Positions 34,464-42,883 of a stretch of DNA of 64,000 nucleotides are shown one piece after another. A program made the translations under genes and the position numbers. The notes beneath the pieces are model-generated. The model searched no databases. It was not told the DNA's origin and was given only the letters and a program-made list of their open reading frames with translations. The DNA comes from Granulosicoccus sp963833195 (GTDB lineage Bacteria; Pseudomonadota; Gammaproteobacteria; Granulosicoccales; Granulosicoccaceae), in NCBI GenBank assembly GCA_963833195.1, contig CAWHXF010000027.1, forward strand, positions 3,224,001-3,288,000, in the 5' to 3' direction. Position 1 is the stretch's first letter, and each line of letters begins with the position of its first letter.

Positions 34464-35462
34464 ATGCGGGTGTGGCTGACGCGGGGCTACTCCCTCGCGC
34501 GGATAGCCTCGATCATGCGCGCGGCGCTGCCGGGACACGAGGTCCTGGTCAGCGCCGTCGCCGCGCCCGGGCTGGTGGAGCCGGATCCGGTCGACGAGCC
34601 CGCGTACCTCGAGTACGTGCGCGAGACCGTTGCCGCGCACAACATCGACGTGCTGGTGCCGACGCGGCGCGCCGCCGCCGTGACGCGCGCCGGTGCGGGC
34701 TGCCGCATCGAGGCGGCCGCGCCCGCCGACGTGCTGGAGCTGCTGCACGACAAGCTCGCGTTCGCCGAGGCGCTCGTGGGCGATCCGTTGCTCGCGCCGA
34801 CGCTGGCGGTGCGCGGCGTCGACGATTTCGAGCGCGGTATCGATCATTTCGCCGCGCGCGACACGCCGTGCTGCATCAAGCCCGCGCGCGGGGTGAACGG
34901 CATCGGCTACCAGAGATTCACGGATCGTGCGCGCCTCGCGCAGCTCGCGGAACCGGAGCTGCGCGAGACGCGCGTCGACACGTTCGCCCGGGCGCTGCGC
35001 GAGGCCGAAACCGACGGTGTCGTTCCGCCGCACGCGCTGATGGAGTTCCTGCCCGGCGACGAGATCTCGGTCGATGCGCTGGCCTGGCACGGCCGATTGC
35101 TCGGCCATGCGGCGCGTACCAAGAGCGCGGAGACCGTGCAGCTGCTGTCGACCCGGCACGCGCTGGAGCCCGAGGTGCGGCGCCTGGTCGAACGCTTCGA
35201 GCTGCACGGGCTCGTGAGCGTGCAGTTCAGGCGCGACGCGCACGGCGTTCCTCGGCTGCTCGAGATCAACCCGCGCCCCGCGGGCGGTTGCCTGTTCTCC
35301 GAGGCGGCGGGTTGCGCCCTCGTGCGCGACTGGGCCCGCTTGCTGGTCGGCGAGATGGAACCCGACGAGGTCCGGACGCCGCACCTGGAGGCCACGCTGC
35401 ACCGAGAGACGCACGTGCGCGTGCAGCACGACGTCCCGGAGGGCGCCCGATGCGCGGCCTGA
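34464..35462 (+). CDS. Ter-associated ATP-grasp ligase
   Basis: A 332-residue ATP-grasp enzyme. A Rossmann-like pre-domain starts RVWLTRGYSLARIASIMRA. ATP-binding parts are CCIKPARGVNGIGY, HALMEFLPGDEISVDALA and LLEINPRPAGG, where the Glu and Asn bind Mg. ATP-grasp enzymes join a carboxylate to an amine or thiol; the substrate here is unknown. Homologues are a fixed part of the Ter-linked biosynthetic set. It overlaps the next gene by 13 bases. Confidence 0.87.
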   Translation: MRVWLTRGYSLARIASIMRAALPGHEVLVSAVAAPGLVEPDPVDEPAYLEYVRETVAAHNIDVLVPTRRAAAVTRAGAGCRIEAAAPADVLELLHDKLAFAEALVGDPLLAPTLAVRGVDDFERGIDHFAARDTPCCIKPARGVNGIGYQRFTDRARLAQLAEPELRETRVDTFARALREAETDGVVPPHALMEFLPGDEISVDALAWHGRLLGHAARTKSAETVQLLSTRHALEPEVRRLVERFELHGLVSVQFRRDAHGVPRLLEINPRPAGGCLFSEAAGCALVRDWARLLVGEMEPDEVRTPHLEATLHRETHVRVQHDVPEGARCAA

Positions 35463-36547
35463 CCTCGGGCGAGCGCCTGCCGCTGCCGCCGGGCTGCACG
35501 CGCCTGGCCGTCGCCGCCGAGGTCGACGGCGGGCCCACCGTGGGGCTCGTCGCGGTCGGCGCGGACCAGCGCGTGGTCGAGGCGAGCATCGAGGGCGAGC
35601 GTGCCATCGTGGAGCTCGAGGGGCTCGTGCTGCCGGTCGAGCTGGTGGCCTACGTCGTCGACGATCGCGAGGGCGGGTTCGTCAACGGCATGTATCCCAT
35701 GAGCCTGGACGCGGGCGACGGCGCGCTCGGGCTGCCCGAGCCGTCGCAGCACCTGGCGGCGGTGGTGCTCGCCGAGGTGTACGAGAGGGGCGGCGCGCGG
35801 CGCCTGCGCGCCTCGTGCGAGGGCTACCAGTTCGGCATCGAGGCCTACGCGCGGGCGCGCGGCATCGACCGCATGACGTTCCCCGGCCAGCGTGCGGACG
35901 GCGGCCGGGCGGCTTCGCCCGCGCCGCGCACCGCGCTGGGTTCGGGCAGCGGCGTGTTCGTCGCGCCCGGCATCGTCGCCACGAACGCGCACGTCGTCGA
36001 GGACGGACGCACGTTCCGACTGGATGCCGAGGAGCGCGGCGAGGGCCGCGTGATCGCGCTGGACCGCATGCACGACCTGGCGCTGCTGCGCACCGAGCTC
36101 GCGGGGCAGCCGCTGCCGCTGCGGCTGTCGCGTCCGCTCGAGCTCGGCGAGGACGTGATCGCGGCGGGCTTTCCGCTGCGCGAGATCCTCGGTGCGAACC
36201 TGAAGGTCACGACGGGCAACGTGTCCGGGCTGCACGGGCCGCACGACGACGTCTCGCGCTTCCAGTTCTCGGCGCCCATCGGCAGCGGCTCCTCGGGCGG
36301 CGCGGTCACCGACGCGCACGGCAACCTCGTCGGCATCACCGCCTCCTCCCTGCGCCACGACGAGCTGCGCGCGCAGGGCGCGACGAGCGAGAACACGAAC
36401 TTCGCCATCAAGTCGGTCATGGTCTCGGAGATGGTCGCGTCCGCCGGCATCGCGCGCGACGCGCTGCCCAACCACGCGGAAGGGGCGCGGGCGGACGCGG
36501 TACGCCGCATCCGCGCGGCCATGGTGTCCATCACCGTGGTGGCCTGA
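35450..36547 (+). CDS. TerD-like domain fused to a trypsin-like protease
   Basis: A 365-residue protein. Residues 1-145 resemble a diverged TerD domain: LVAYVVDDREGG, then LAAVVLAEVYERGGARRLRASCEGYQFGIEAYARARG, matching the TerD ending. Residues 160-350 are a trypsin/Deg-type protease with His181 (ATNAHVVEDG), Asp209 (MHDLALLR) and Ser282 in GSGSSGGAV, so the triad is complete. There is no signal peptide, so it should act in the cytoplasm, perhaps cutting a partner once the Ca-sensing domain is engaged. The start ATG lies inside the ATP-grasp gene. Confidence 0.85.
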   Translation: MRGLTSGERLPLPPGCTRLAVAAEVDGGPTVGLVAVGADQRVVEASIEGERAIVELEGLVLPVELVAYVVDDREGGFVNGMYPMSLDAGDGALGLPEPSQHLAAVVLAEVYERGGARRLRASCEGYQFGIEAYARARGIDRMTFPGQRADGGRAASPAPRTALGSGSGVFVAPGIVATNAHVVEDGRTFRLDAEERGEGRVIALDRMHDLALLRTELAGQPLPLRLSRPLELGEDVIAAGFPLREILGANLKVTTGNVSGLHGPHDDVSRFQFSAPIGSGSSGGAVTDAHGNLVGITASSLRHDELRAQGATSENTNFAIKSVMVSEMVASAGIARDALPNHAEGARADAVRRIRAAMVSITVVA

Positions 36548-36689
36548 ATCGCGCCTGCGCCTGAGCCTGAGCCTGCGTTCGGGCGGCCCTGCGCATGCCG
36601 CGGGCGTCCGGGCGTTAGAATCGACGGTTCGTCAACACGCTCGACCGCGGCGCGCCGCGCCCGGTCACCGCCTTCGGAGGACCTTGTCC

Positions 36690-37139
36690 ATGCCCACGAA
36701 ATTCGGCTCGCTGAAGTCCATGCTCGACGACGCCCGCACCAAGGGCGACACGCTGTTCGGCCGCATCAAGGACCGCGCGACGTTCAGACGCACCGTCTAC
36801 GCCTGCTACCTGATCGGTCGGGCCGACGGCAACTTCGACGCGTCCGAGCGGCAGGCCATCGGCGCGCTCATCCAGCAGAAGCTGCCGCACTTCAAGCTCG
36901 CCGACATCATGAGCGAGATCGACGCCGCCGAGGCCAAGCTCGGCTTCGACGTCACCATGGGCACGCAGGAGCTCATGGCCGAGATCGGCAAGGCCACCGG
37001 CGATTCGGCCGAGCTCGTCATCCAGGCGGCCTGCTTCATCGGCGCGGCAGACGGCGAGTTCGACGAGGCCGAGAAGCGCGTCGCGAAGCAGCTCGCCGAG
37101 CGCATGAACCTGCAGCCCTCGCACTACGGGCTCGACTGA
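36690..37139 (+). CDS. terB: TerB-family protein
   Basis: A 149-residue all-helical TerB. The two acidic metal-site motifs are visible: RADGNFDASE (residues 44-53) and GAADGEFDEAE (118-128), with QELMAEIGKATGD between. TerB links TerC and TerD proteins to other modules and binds metal. The ATG at 36690 is nine bases after GGAGG; a TTG at 36684 is too close to that site. Confidence 0.9.
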   Translation: MPTKFGSLKSMLDDARTKGDTLFGRIKDRATFRRTVYACYLIGRADGNFDASERQAIGALIQQKLPHFKLADIMSEIDAAEAKLGFDVTMGTQELMAEIGKATGDSAELVIQAACFIGAADGEFDEAEKRVAKQLAERMNLQPSHYGLD

Positions 37140-37158
37140 CACCGACGCTTCGGCCCGC

Positions 37159-38331
37159 GTGGAACGCGCGCCGGTGGGCGCCACCGGCGCGCCGGCCGTG
37201 CACCGCCGCGTGGTGCTGCCCGCGGGCACGTTGCACGTGGCGGTCGACGACCCCGAGGCGCTGGATCGGCTCTGCGCGTTCGCGGCCCGCAGGAACCCGC
37301 GACGCGGCTGGCTCGTCGTCTCTCGCGTGCTCGGCCGTCACCTGCCCACCCGGCCAAGGGACGCCCGGGCCGCGATGGCGGACATGGCCGCGCCGCTCGC
37401 GGCCGGATCCCTGGACGGTCCGGTGCTGTTCATGGGCATGGCCGAGACGGCGACGGCGCTCGGGCACGGCGTGCACGACGCGTGGCGCGAGGCCACCGGA
37501 CGCGAGGATTCGATCTACCTGCAGAGCTCGCGGCAACGCGTCGCGGGCGCGCTGCCGCTGACGAGCTTCGAGGAAGGCCACAGCCACGCGAGCACGCATC
37601 TGGTACAGGTGTGGCCCGAGTTGCGCGCGCGGCTGGCCGATGCGCGCACGCTCGTGATCGTCGACGACGAGAGCAGCACCGGCAACACGTTCGTGCGCGC
37701 GGCCGCCGCGCTGGTGGAGGCGCTGCCGGGACTGCGCGACGTGCGCACCACCGTGCTGACGGACTGGAGCGACGGGCGGTGGCTGGAGGCGCTGCCGTGC
37801 CCCGGCGAGGCGCACGCGCTGCTGCGCGGCTCGTCGAGCTGGGAGCCGACGGCGCCCGACGGCAGCGCGCTGGCCGCGGCGACGAACGAGGCCGGCGTCG
37901 CGCCCGCGCACGGCACGCCGGCGCGCTGCGGCTTCGTCCATTACGCCCGGCCCGAGCGCGAGGGCTTCGAGCCCGTCGGTGCGTCGCGCACCGTGGTGCT
38001 CGGCGACGGCGAGTTCTCCTGGGAGGCGCTGCGTGCCGCCGAGGACATCGAGGCGGCGGGCGGCACCGCGTGGGTGCAGTGCATCACGCGCAGCCCCGCC
38101 CTGCCCGGCCACGCGATGACGAGCGTGACGCCGCTGTCGGACAGCTACGGCAGCGGCGCGCCCTGCTTCGTCTACAACCTGCTGCAGAGCGACCCGGAGC
38201 GCATCGTCGTGGTGAGCGAGAACGCGGGCGCGCAGGCGCGGGAGCTGCGGACCTGGCTTGCCGGGCGCGGACGCGAGCTGCCCGTTTCGGTGGTGACCTG
38301 TCGCTACGACGGCCGGAACGCTCGATGCTGA
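37159..38331 (+). CDS. Ter-associated phosphoribosyltransferase with TRSP domain
   Basis: A 390-residue two-domain protein. The orotate-type PRTase has VLFMGMAETATALG and the PRPP-binding loop LVIVDDESSTGNT (165-177). The C-terminal part carries the literal TRSP motif (310-313), in QCITRSPALPGH, of the TRSP domain always found after this PRTase. The acceptor base is unknown. GTG start, 19 bases after terB. Its last seven bases overlap the HAD gene. Confidence 0.88.
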   Translation: MERAPVGATGAPAVHRRVVLPAGTLHVAVDDPEALDRLCAFAARRNPRRGWLVVSRVLGRHLPTRPRDARAAMADMAAPLAAGSLDGPVLFMGMAETATALGHGVHDAWREATGREDSIYLQSSRQRVAGALPLTSFEEGHSHASTHLVQVWPELRARLADARTLVIVDDESSTGNTFVRAAAALVEALPGLRDVRTTVLTDWSDGRWLEALPCPGEAHALLRGSSSWEPTAPDGSALAAATNEAGVAPAHGTPARCGFVHYARPEREGFEPVGASRTVVLGDGEFSWEALRAAEDIEAAGGTAWVQCITRSPALPGHAMTSVTPLSDSYGSGAPCFVYNLLQSDPERIVVVSENAGAQARELRTWLAGRGRELPVSVVTCRYDGRNARC

Positions 38332-39089
38332 AGGCGCTGGTGCTGGCCGACCTGGACGACACGCTGTTCCAGACGCGCAGGAAGATCCCTCGGCACGGGG
38401 AAGTGGAGCTCAGCGTCGCGAGCGTGTTGTCGGACGGTGCCCCGAGCGGATACGCCACGCCCGTGCAGCGAGGGTTGCTCGCGCTGTTCGAGCCTGCGCT
38501 CGTGGTGCCGGTGACCGCGCGCGGCACCGAAGCGCTGTCGCGCGTGCGCGTGGCCGGGCGCCCGGCCGTCTGCGCCAACGGGGGCCGGATCATCGGTGCG
38601 GACGGGGGCGCGGACGCGCGCTGGCACGCGAGGCTCGAGCGGCGCGCGGCCGCCGAAGCCGTCGGCGTCGCCGAGGTGCACGCCGCGGTCGAGGCGGCGT
38701 GTGCGGGCCTGGACGTGCGGCGCTGGAGCGTGGCCGAGGACGGGCTCGGACTGTACGTCGTGGTGAAGGCGAACGGCTTCGAGGGCGCGGGCGTGCCGGG
38801 CGTGCTGCAGGACCTGCACGACGGTCCCGTGGCGGAGCTCCTGCCCGATGGCTGGCGCACGCACCTGAACGGCAACAATCTCGCCCTGTCCCCGCCGTGG
38901 CTCGCCAAGCGGGACGCGGTGGCGTACCTGCTGCCATCCTTGCTGCGGGGGCGAACGGACCTGCCCGTCATCGGTCTGGGCGACAGCCTCTCGGACACGG
39001 GCTTCATGGATCTGTGCCACTACGCGATGATGCCGACGGGCTCGCAGCTGTGGCGCGCTCTCGGAACGGGGCCGTGGACGGGATCGTGA
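38325..39089 (+). CDS. Ter-associated HAD-family phosphatase
   Basis: A 254-residue HAD hydrolase. Motif I is DLDDT (residues 9-13), motif II TARGTEAL, and motif IV GLGDSLSDTGFMDLC. The cap is of the C2 type (CANGGRIIGADG...). It would remove a phosphate from the pathway intermediate made by the PRTases. ATG start inside the PRTase-TRSP gene; its TGA overlaps the next GTG (GTGA). Confidence 0.87.
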   Translation: MLKALVLADLDDTLFQTRRKIPRHGEVELSVASVLSDGAPSGYATPVQRGLLALFEPALVVPVTARGTEALSRVRVAGRPAVCANGGRIIGADGGADARWHARLERRAAAEAVGVAEVHAAVEAACAGLDVRRWSVAEDGLGLYVVVKANGFEGAGVPGVLQDLHDGPVAELLPDGWRTHLNGNNLALSPPWLAKRDAVAYLLPSLLRGRTDLPVIGLGDSLSDTGFMDLCHYAMMPTGSQLWRALGTGPWTGS

Positions 39090-40156
39090 GCGCGCCCCCC
39101 TTCAGCGGCTCGTACGCATCGCGCGACGTGACGTTCCTGCTACGTCCCGCCCACGTGGAGCACGTGGACGTGGCCGCCAAGGAGCGGCTCATCCAGTCGG
39201 GCGCGAAGCACTACTCCGAGATGCTCTCGCCCGAGGCCGTGCCCGACGCGCGCTACCTCGAGCTGTACCGCGAGGCGCTGGCCAGGAACGCGGGACGGCT
39301 GCGCGCCGACATCGAGCTGCTGGCGCGACGCATCGTCGAGACCCGCGGTGACGACGTCGTGCTGCTGTCGCTCGTGCGTGCGGGCACGCCCGTCGGCGTG
39401 CTGCTGCAACGCAGGCTTCGGACGCTCGGCATCGATTCGACGCACTACTCGATCAGCATCGTGCGCGGGCGCGGCATCGATCGCGCGGCTCTCGATCACG
39501 TGCGCTGCCGGCACGGAACGCGGAACGCGGTGTTCATCGACGGTTGGACCGGCAAGGGCGCGATCACGACCGAGCTGCACCGCAGCCTCGCGGGCACGGG
39601 CTTCGCGCCCGAGCTCGCGGTGATCGCCGACCCGGCGGGCTGTGCGGGCCTCGCCGCGACGGTGGACGACTACGTGATCCCCTCGGGGCTGCTGAACGGC
39701 ATCGTCTCGGGCCTGGTCAGCCGCTCGGTGTGGAACGACGAGCTCGTCGGCCCGGGGGACTTTCACGCCTGCAGGCACCTCGTCGAGCACGCCGCGCACG
39801 ACCTGAGCGCGGACTTCATCGACGCCGTCGAGGCGGCCGTGCCGAGGCCCGACGCGGGCACGCCGTGGACGGCGGCGACGGCGCGCGAGGCGTGCGACGG
39901 TCTTGCGGCGCTGACCGCCCACGTGCGCGCGGACGCCGGGGTCGGCGACGTCAACCGCATCAAGCCAGGCATCGCCGAGGCCACCCGGGCGCTGCTACGC
40001 CGCGTGCCCGAAGCGCTGTACGTCGGTGCGGCCGACGATCCGGACGTCGCGCCGCTGCTGCACCTGGCCGGACGCGCCGGCGTGCCCGTGCGGGCGTTGC
40101 CCGGCACGCACTATCGCGCCGTGACGCTGATCCGGAACCTGGGGGCGGACGCGTGA
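39086..40156 (+). CDS. Ter-associated PRTase ('StiP' family) with PELOTA RNA-binding domain
   Basis: A 356-residue protein often labelled 'cysteine protease StiP' but with a PRTase core: DDVVLLSLVRAGTPVGVLL, HYSISIVRGRGID and the PRPP-loop-like VFIDGWTGKGAIT (149-161). The C-terminal part, about 288-352 (NRIKPGIAEATRALL...LYVGAADDPDVAPLLHLAGRAGVPV), is a PELOTA-like RNA-binding domain. I see no protease triad. GTG start fixed by the four-base overlap with the HAD gene and by the typical N-terminus FSGSYASRDVTFLL. Confidence 0.87.
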   Translation: MSAPPFSGSYASRDVTFLLRPAHVEHVDVAAKERLIQSGAKHYSEMLSPEAVPDARYLELYREALARNAGRLRADIELLARRIVETRGDDVVLLSLVRAGTPVGVLLQRRLRTLGIDSTHYSISIVRGRGIDRAALDHVRCRHGTRNAVFIDGWTGKGAITTELHRSLAGTGFAPELAVIADPAGCAGLAATVDDYVIPSGLLNGIVSGLVSRSVWNDELVGPGDFHACRHLVEHAAHDLSADFIDAVEAAVPRPDAGTPWTAATAREACDGLAALTAHVRADAGVGDVNRIKPGIAEATRALLRRVPEALYVGAADDPDVAPLLHLAGRAGVPVRALPGTHYRAVTLIRNLGADA

Positions 40157-41172
40157 ACGGCGCCGTCGGGTTGGGGGCAACCCTGTATTTTCCGGCCACG
40201 CGGGCGGATCTCGCGCGCATCGCGCGCGGCCACATCGAGGGCCTGCGCTCCGCGGTCGTGTGTCTGGAGGACGCCGTGGCGCCCGCGGACCGCGGCCTCG
40301 CGCTGATACGGCTCGAGCGCCTGCTGCTGGAGCTGCGCGCCGCGCCGCCCGCGATCCGCCTGTACGTGCGACCGCACGACCCCGGCATGCTGAGTCGCAT
40401 CGCGCGCATGGCGGGCATCGATGCGGTGGAGGGCTTCGTGCTGCCGAAGGCGAACGCCGGCAACCTTCGCACCTGGCTCGGTGCGCTGCCGCCCGGCGAG
40501 CACCGGCTCATGCCGACCATCGAGGGCATCGAGGCCTTCGACGCGCAGGAGCTTCGCCGGTTGCGCGACGCGCTGCTGCCGCATCGCGAGCGCGTGACGG
40601 CGGTGCGCATCGGCGGCAACGACGTGCTGGGCCTGCTGGGCGTGCGGCGCTCGCGCGTGCGCACCGCGTGGGAAGGGCCGCTCGCGAACGTGCTGCGCGA
40701 CGTCGCGGGCACCTTCCTGCCCGCGGGCTTCGAGCTGGCCGCCCCGGTGTTCGAGCACTACGGTGCGCCCGAGGTGCTGGCGCGCGAGGTCGAGATCGAT
40801 CTCGAGCACGGGCTGTGCACCAAGACCGCGATCCATCCGTCGCAGCTCGCCATCGTGCACGCCGCCTATCGGCCGGACCCGGACGAGCTCGACGACGCGC
40901 GCGCGATACTCGCCGTCGACGCGCCGGCGGTGTTCGGACGCCGCCAGAGCCTGTGCGAGCCCGCCACGCATCGCGGCTGGGCACGGCGCACGCTGCAGCG
41001 CGCGGACGCGTACGGCGTGCCCTCGGAAGCGGCGGCGCCGGAGACGGTTCGCGGCGGGTCCGCCGCTCAGCGCTCGGCGTCGGCCAGCCCGGTCGCGTGC
41101 AGCGACACCCCCAGGGACTCCAAGGTCTCGAGCGTGAGTCCGCCGGTCGGCAGCCCGCGCTCGGTCTGGTAG
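40153..41172 (+). CDS. Ter-associated CitE/HpcH-type lyase
   Basis: A 339-residue TIM-barrel C-C lyase. It has LGATLYFPATR, VVCLEDAVAPADR (metal Glu/Asp), LPKANAGNLRTWL, MPTIEGIEAF, VRIGGNDVLGLLG and CTKTAIHPSQLAIV. By analogy with citrate lyase beta it would cleave or form an acyl/aldol bond in the pathway. GTG start, four-base overlap with the previous gene. The last 35 or so residues are Ser/Pro-rich and overlap the convergent gene by 106 bases, so they may be a non-conserved tail. Confidence 0.88.
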   Translation: MNGAVGLGATLYFPATRADLARIARGHIEGLRSAVVCLEDAVAPADRGLALIRLERLLLELRAAPPAIRLYVRPHDPGMLSRIARMAGIDAVEGFVLPKANAGNLRTWLGALPPGEHRLMPTIEGIEAFDAQELRRLRDALLPHRERVTAVRIGGNDVLGLLGVRRSRVRTAWEGPLANVLRDVAGTFLPAGFELAAPVFEHYGAPEVLAREVEIDLEHGLCTKTAIHPSQLAIVHAAYRPDPDELDDARAILAVDAPAVFGRRQSLCEPATHRGWARRTLQRADAYGVPSEAAAPETVRGGSAAQRSASASPVACSDTPRDSKVSSVSPPVGSPRSVW

Positions 41173-42734
41173 GCCTCGACGGCGCCGCGCGTGCCGGGGC
41201 CGAGCAGCCCGTCGATGCCGTTGGGCGAATGGCCCGCCCCCTCGAGCGCGATCTGCAGCCGGCGCACGACATCGGGCGTCACGTTGGTCCGGCACAGCAC
41301 GGGACGCCAGGCGACGTGCGCGTCGGAGAGCTTCGTGCGGCGCGTGAGCGTCACGGTCTCGGCCGGCACCGGCACGGCGCGGCTCGACGCATCGGCGACG
41401 AGCTCCTGCACCGGAAGCACGATCGTCTCGGCCGGCACGGTCTCGCGCTCGAAGCGACCCGGCGTCACGAGCGTCTCGCGCTCCCAGGTCACGGTGAGCC
41501 CGGGTACCTCCGTGCGGCAGACCGCGCGCCCCGTGCGCTCGTGCGCCGACTCCAGCGGCCGCGCGCCGCCCACGAGCCACAGGTACTCGCCCTCGACATC
41601 GTTCGCGGCCGGCAGCTCCAGCACGTCGAACCTCGCGGCCACCGGCGAGCGCAGCTCGCGCGCGTCGGCCGCGAGCCGCGAGACGTCGACGTTCTTCAGC
41701 GTGGCTTCCTGCGCGATGCTCGTCACCATCGGCGGGTTCTCGACCGCCGCGCCGTTCAGCACCTCGTGCTTCGCGGGTACGTCGATGCGGCACATGATCT
41801 CCCCGGTGGCCTCGTCGATGCGCTGGACGGGGCCTTCGCCGCGCACCCAGGCCGTCGTCGCGGGCTCCACGACGACCTTTCTCTGCACGGCCGTCCACGT
41901 CGCCGGGATCTCGACCAGGCGCGCGTGCGCCGGAGCGATCTCCACCGGCAGCGACAGCTCCTCGAAGGTCGCCTCGGCCACGTCGAGCGCCTCGTAGGCC
42001 TCGCTCACCAGCACGCGGCGCTCGATGGTGCGCGCCTCGGGGGCCTCGTACCACTCGTTCACGCAGGCACCCACGGGCAGCGCGTCGAGGTCGACGCCCG
42101 CGGACGCGATGGCGGCGAGCTCCTCGGACGACGGTGGCAGGGTGCCGTCCGGCGTGCCGCGCACCAGCCGGGTCGACGGCTCACGGTGCACGAGCTTCTG
42201 CTCCTCGGTGCGCCGCTCCGGCGGCACGGTCACCAGACGCGTGTGCGCGTCCTTCACGATCACCTCGCGCTCGGCGTCGCGCAGCGTCGCGGGCGTGACC
42301 TCGAAGCGTTCGGTCGCTTCGCGCAGCACCACCTCGACGGGCTCCAGCCGATAGAGCGCGGGCACCTGCACCTCGGCGAAGCAGGCACCGGGGTCGTCGA
42401 TGCCGGGCACCGCGGCCAGCGCGGCACCGAGCGGCGGTTCGCCGAGCGGGAGTCGACCGCGCGACGGCGTGCCGATCGGCGGCTCGCGTTCCGCGGCGTC
42501 GTCCCCCAGCGTGACCGGCGCATCGAGTGCCTCGGGCCAGGGCTGACCCGGGGCGGGCCAGGCGTCCAGGCCCACGTCGCCCGGGGACACCGCCGGTCGG
42601 GCGTCCGCATCCGCGTCCGCCACGGCGCCGGCGGCGGCCGTCAACGCCCAGACGGTCGCCAACCCCATCGCCACGGGGGCGACGGGCCGAAGCCGTGCGC
42701 GCGCGGCGGGACGAGACGGGGTGTGACGGGGCAT
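41067..42734 (-). CDS. Secreted repeat protein with peptidoglycan-binding domain
   Basis: A 555-residue exported protein. A signal peptide (PVAPVAMGLATVWALTAAAGAVA) follows a basic N-terminus from the ATG at 42734. The middle has several degenerate repeats of about 50-60 residues built as 'ERxVLVxEAxxxLxVxxAxxxxxxxxVxIxxAHxRLVxIPA' (seen near 150-215, 270-330 and 440-500). The end is a PG_binding_1 domain (VVRRLQIALEGAGHSPNGIDGLLGPGTRGAVEAYQ). It lies back to back with an L,D-transpeptidase. I do not recognise the repeat family. Confidence 0.75.
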   Translation of the reverse strand: MPRHTPSRPAARARLRPVAPVAMGLATVWALTAAAGAVADADADARPAVSPGDVGLDAWPAPGQPWPEALDAPVTLGDDAAEREPPIGTPSRGRLPLGEPPLGAALAAVPGIDDPGACFAEVQVPALYRLEPVEVVLREATERFEVTPATLRDAEREVIVKDAHTRLVTVPPERRTEEQKLVHREPSTRLVRGTPDGTLPPSSEELAAIASAGVDLDALPVGACVNEWYEAPEARTIERRVLVSEAYEALDVAEATFEELSLPVEIAPAHARLVEIPATWTAVQRKVVVEPATTAWVRGEGPVQRIDEATGEIMCRIDVPAKHEVLNGAAVENPPMVTSIAQEATLKNVDVSRLAADARELRSPVAARFDVLELPAANDVEGEYLWLVGGARPLESAHERTGRAVCRTEVPGLTVTWERETLVTPGRFERETVPAETIVLPVQELVADASSRAVPVPAETVTLTRRTKLSDAHVAWRPVLCRTNVTPDVVRRLQIALEGAGHSPNGIDGLLGPGTRGAVEAYQTERGLPTGGLTLETLESLGVSLHATGLADAER

Positions 42735-42883
42735 CGCGAGACTCCTTCGGGTTCGCGCGCCACCGGCGGCGCACGGCTGTTGCGCTCGCCACAGGAAGAA
42801 GCGTGCCATCCGTTTTCGTTCGCGGCGTCGCAAGCCTCACCTGCACCCGTTCAGCAACCGGCCCGCGCGTCGATCCGGCACGC

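Noticed and set aside
39086..40156. StiP cysteine protease function
   Set aside because: No Cys-His catalytic pair in a papain-like setting is visible, while a PRPP-binding-like loop and a PELOTA domain are.
42527..42883. N-terminal extension of the L,D-transpeptidase
   Set aside because: It overlaps the divergent gene and would bury the signal peptide that starts at the ATG at 42884.
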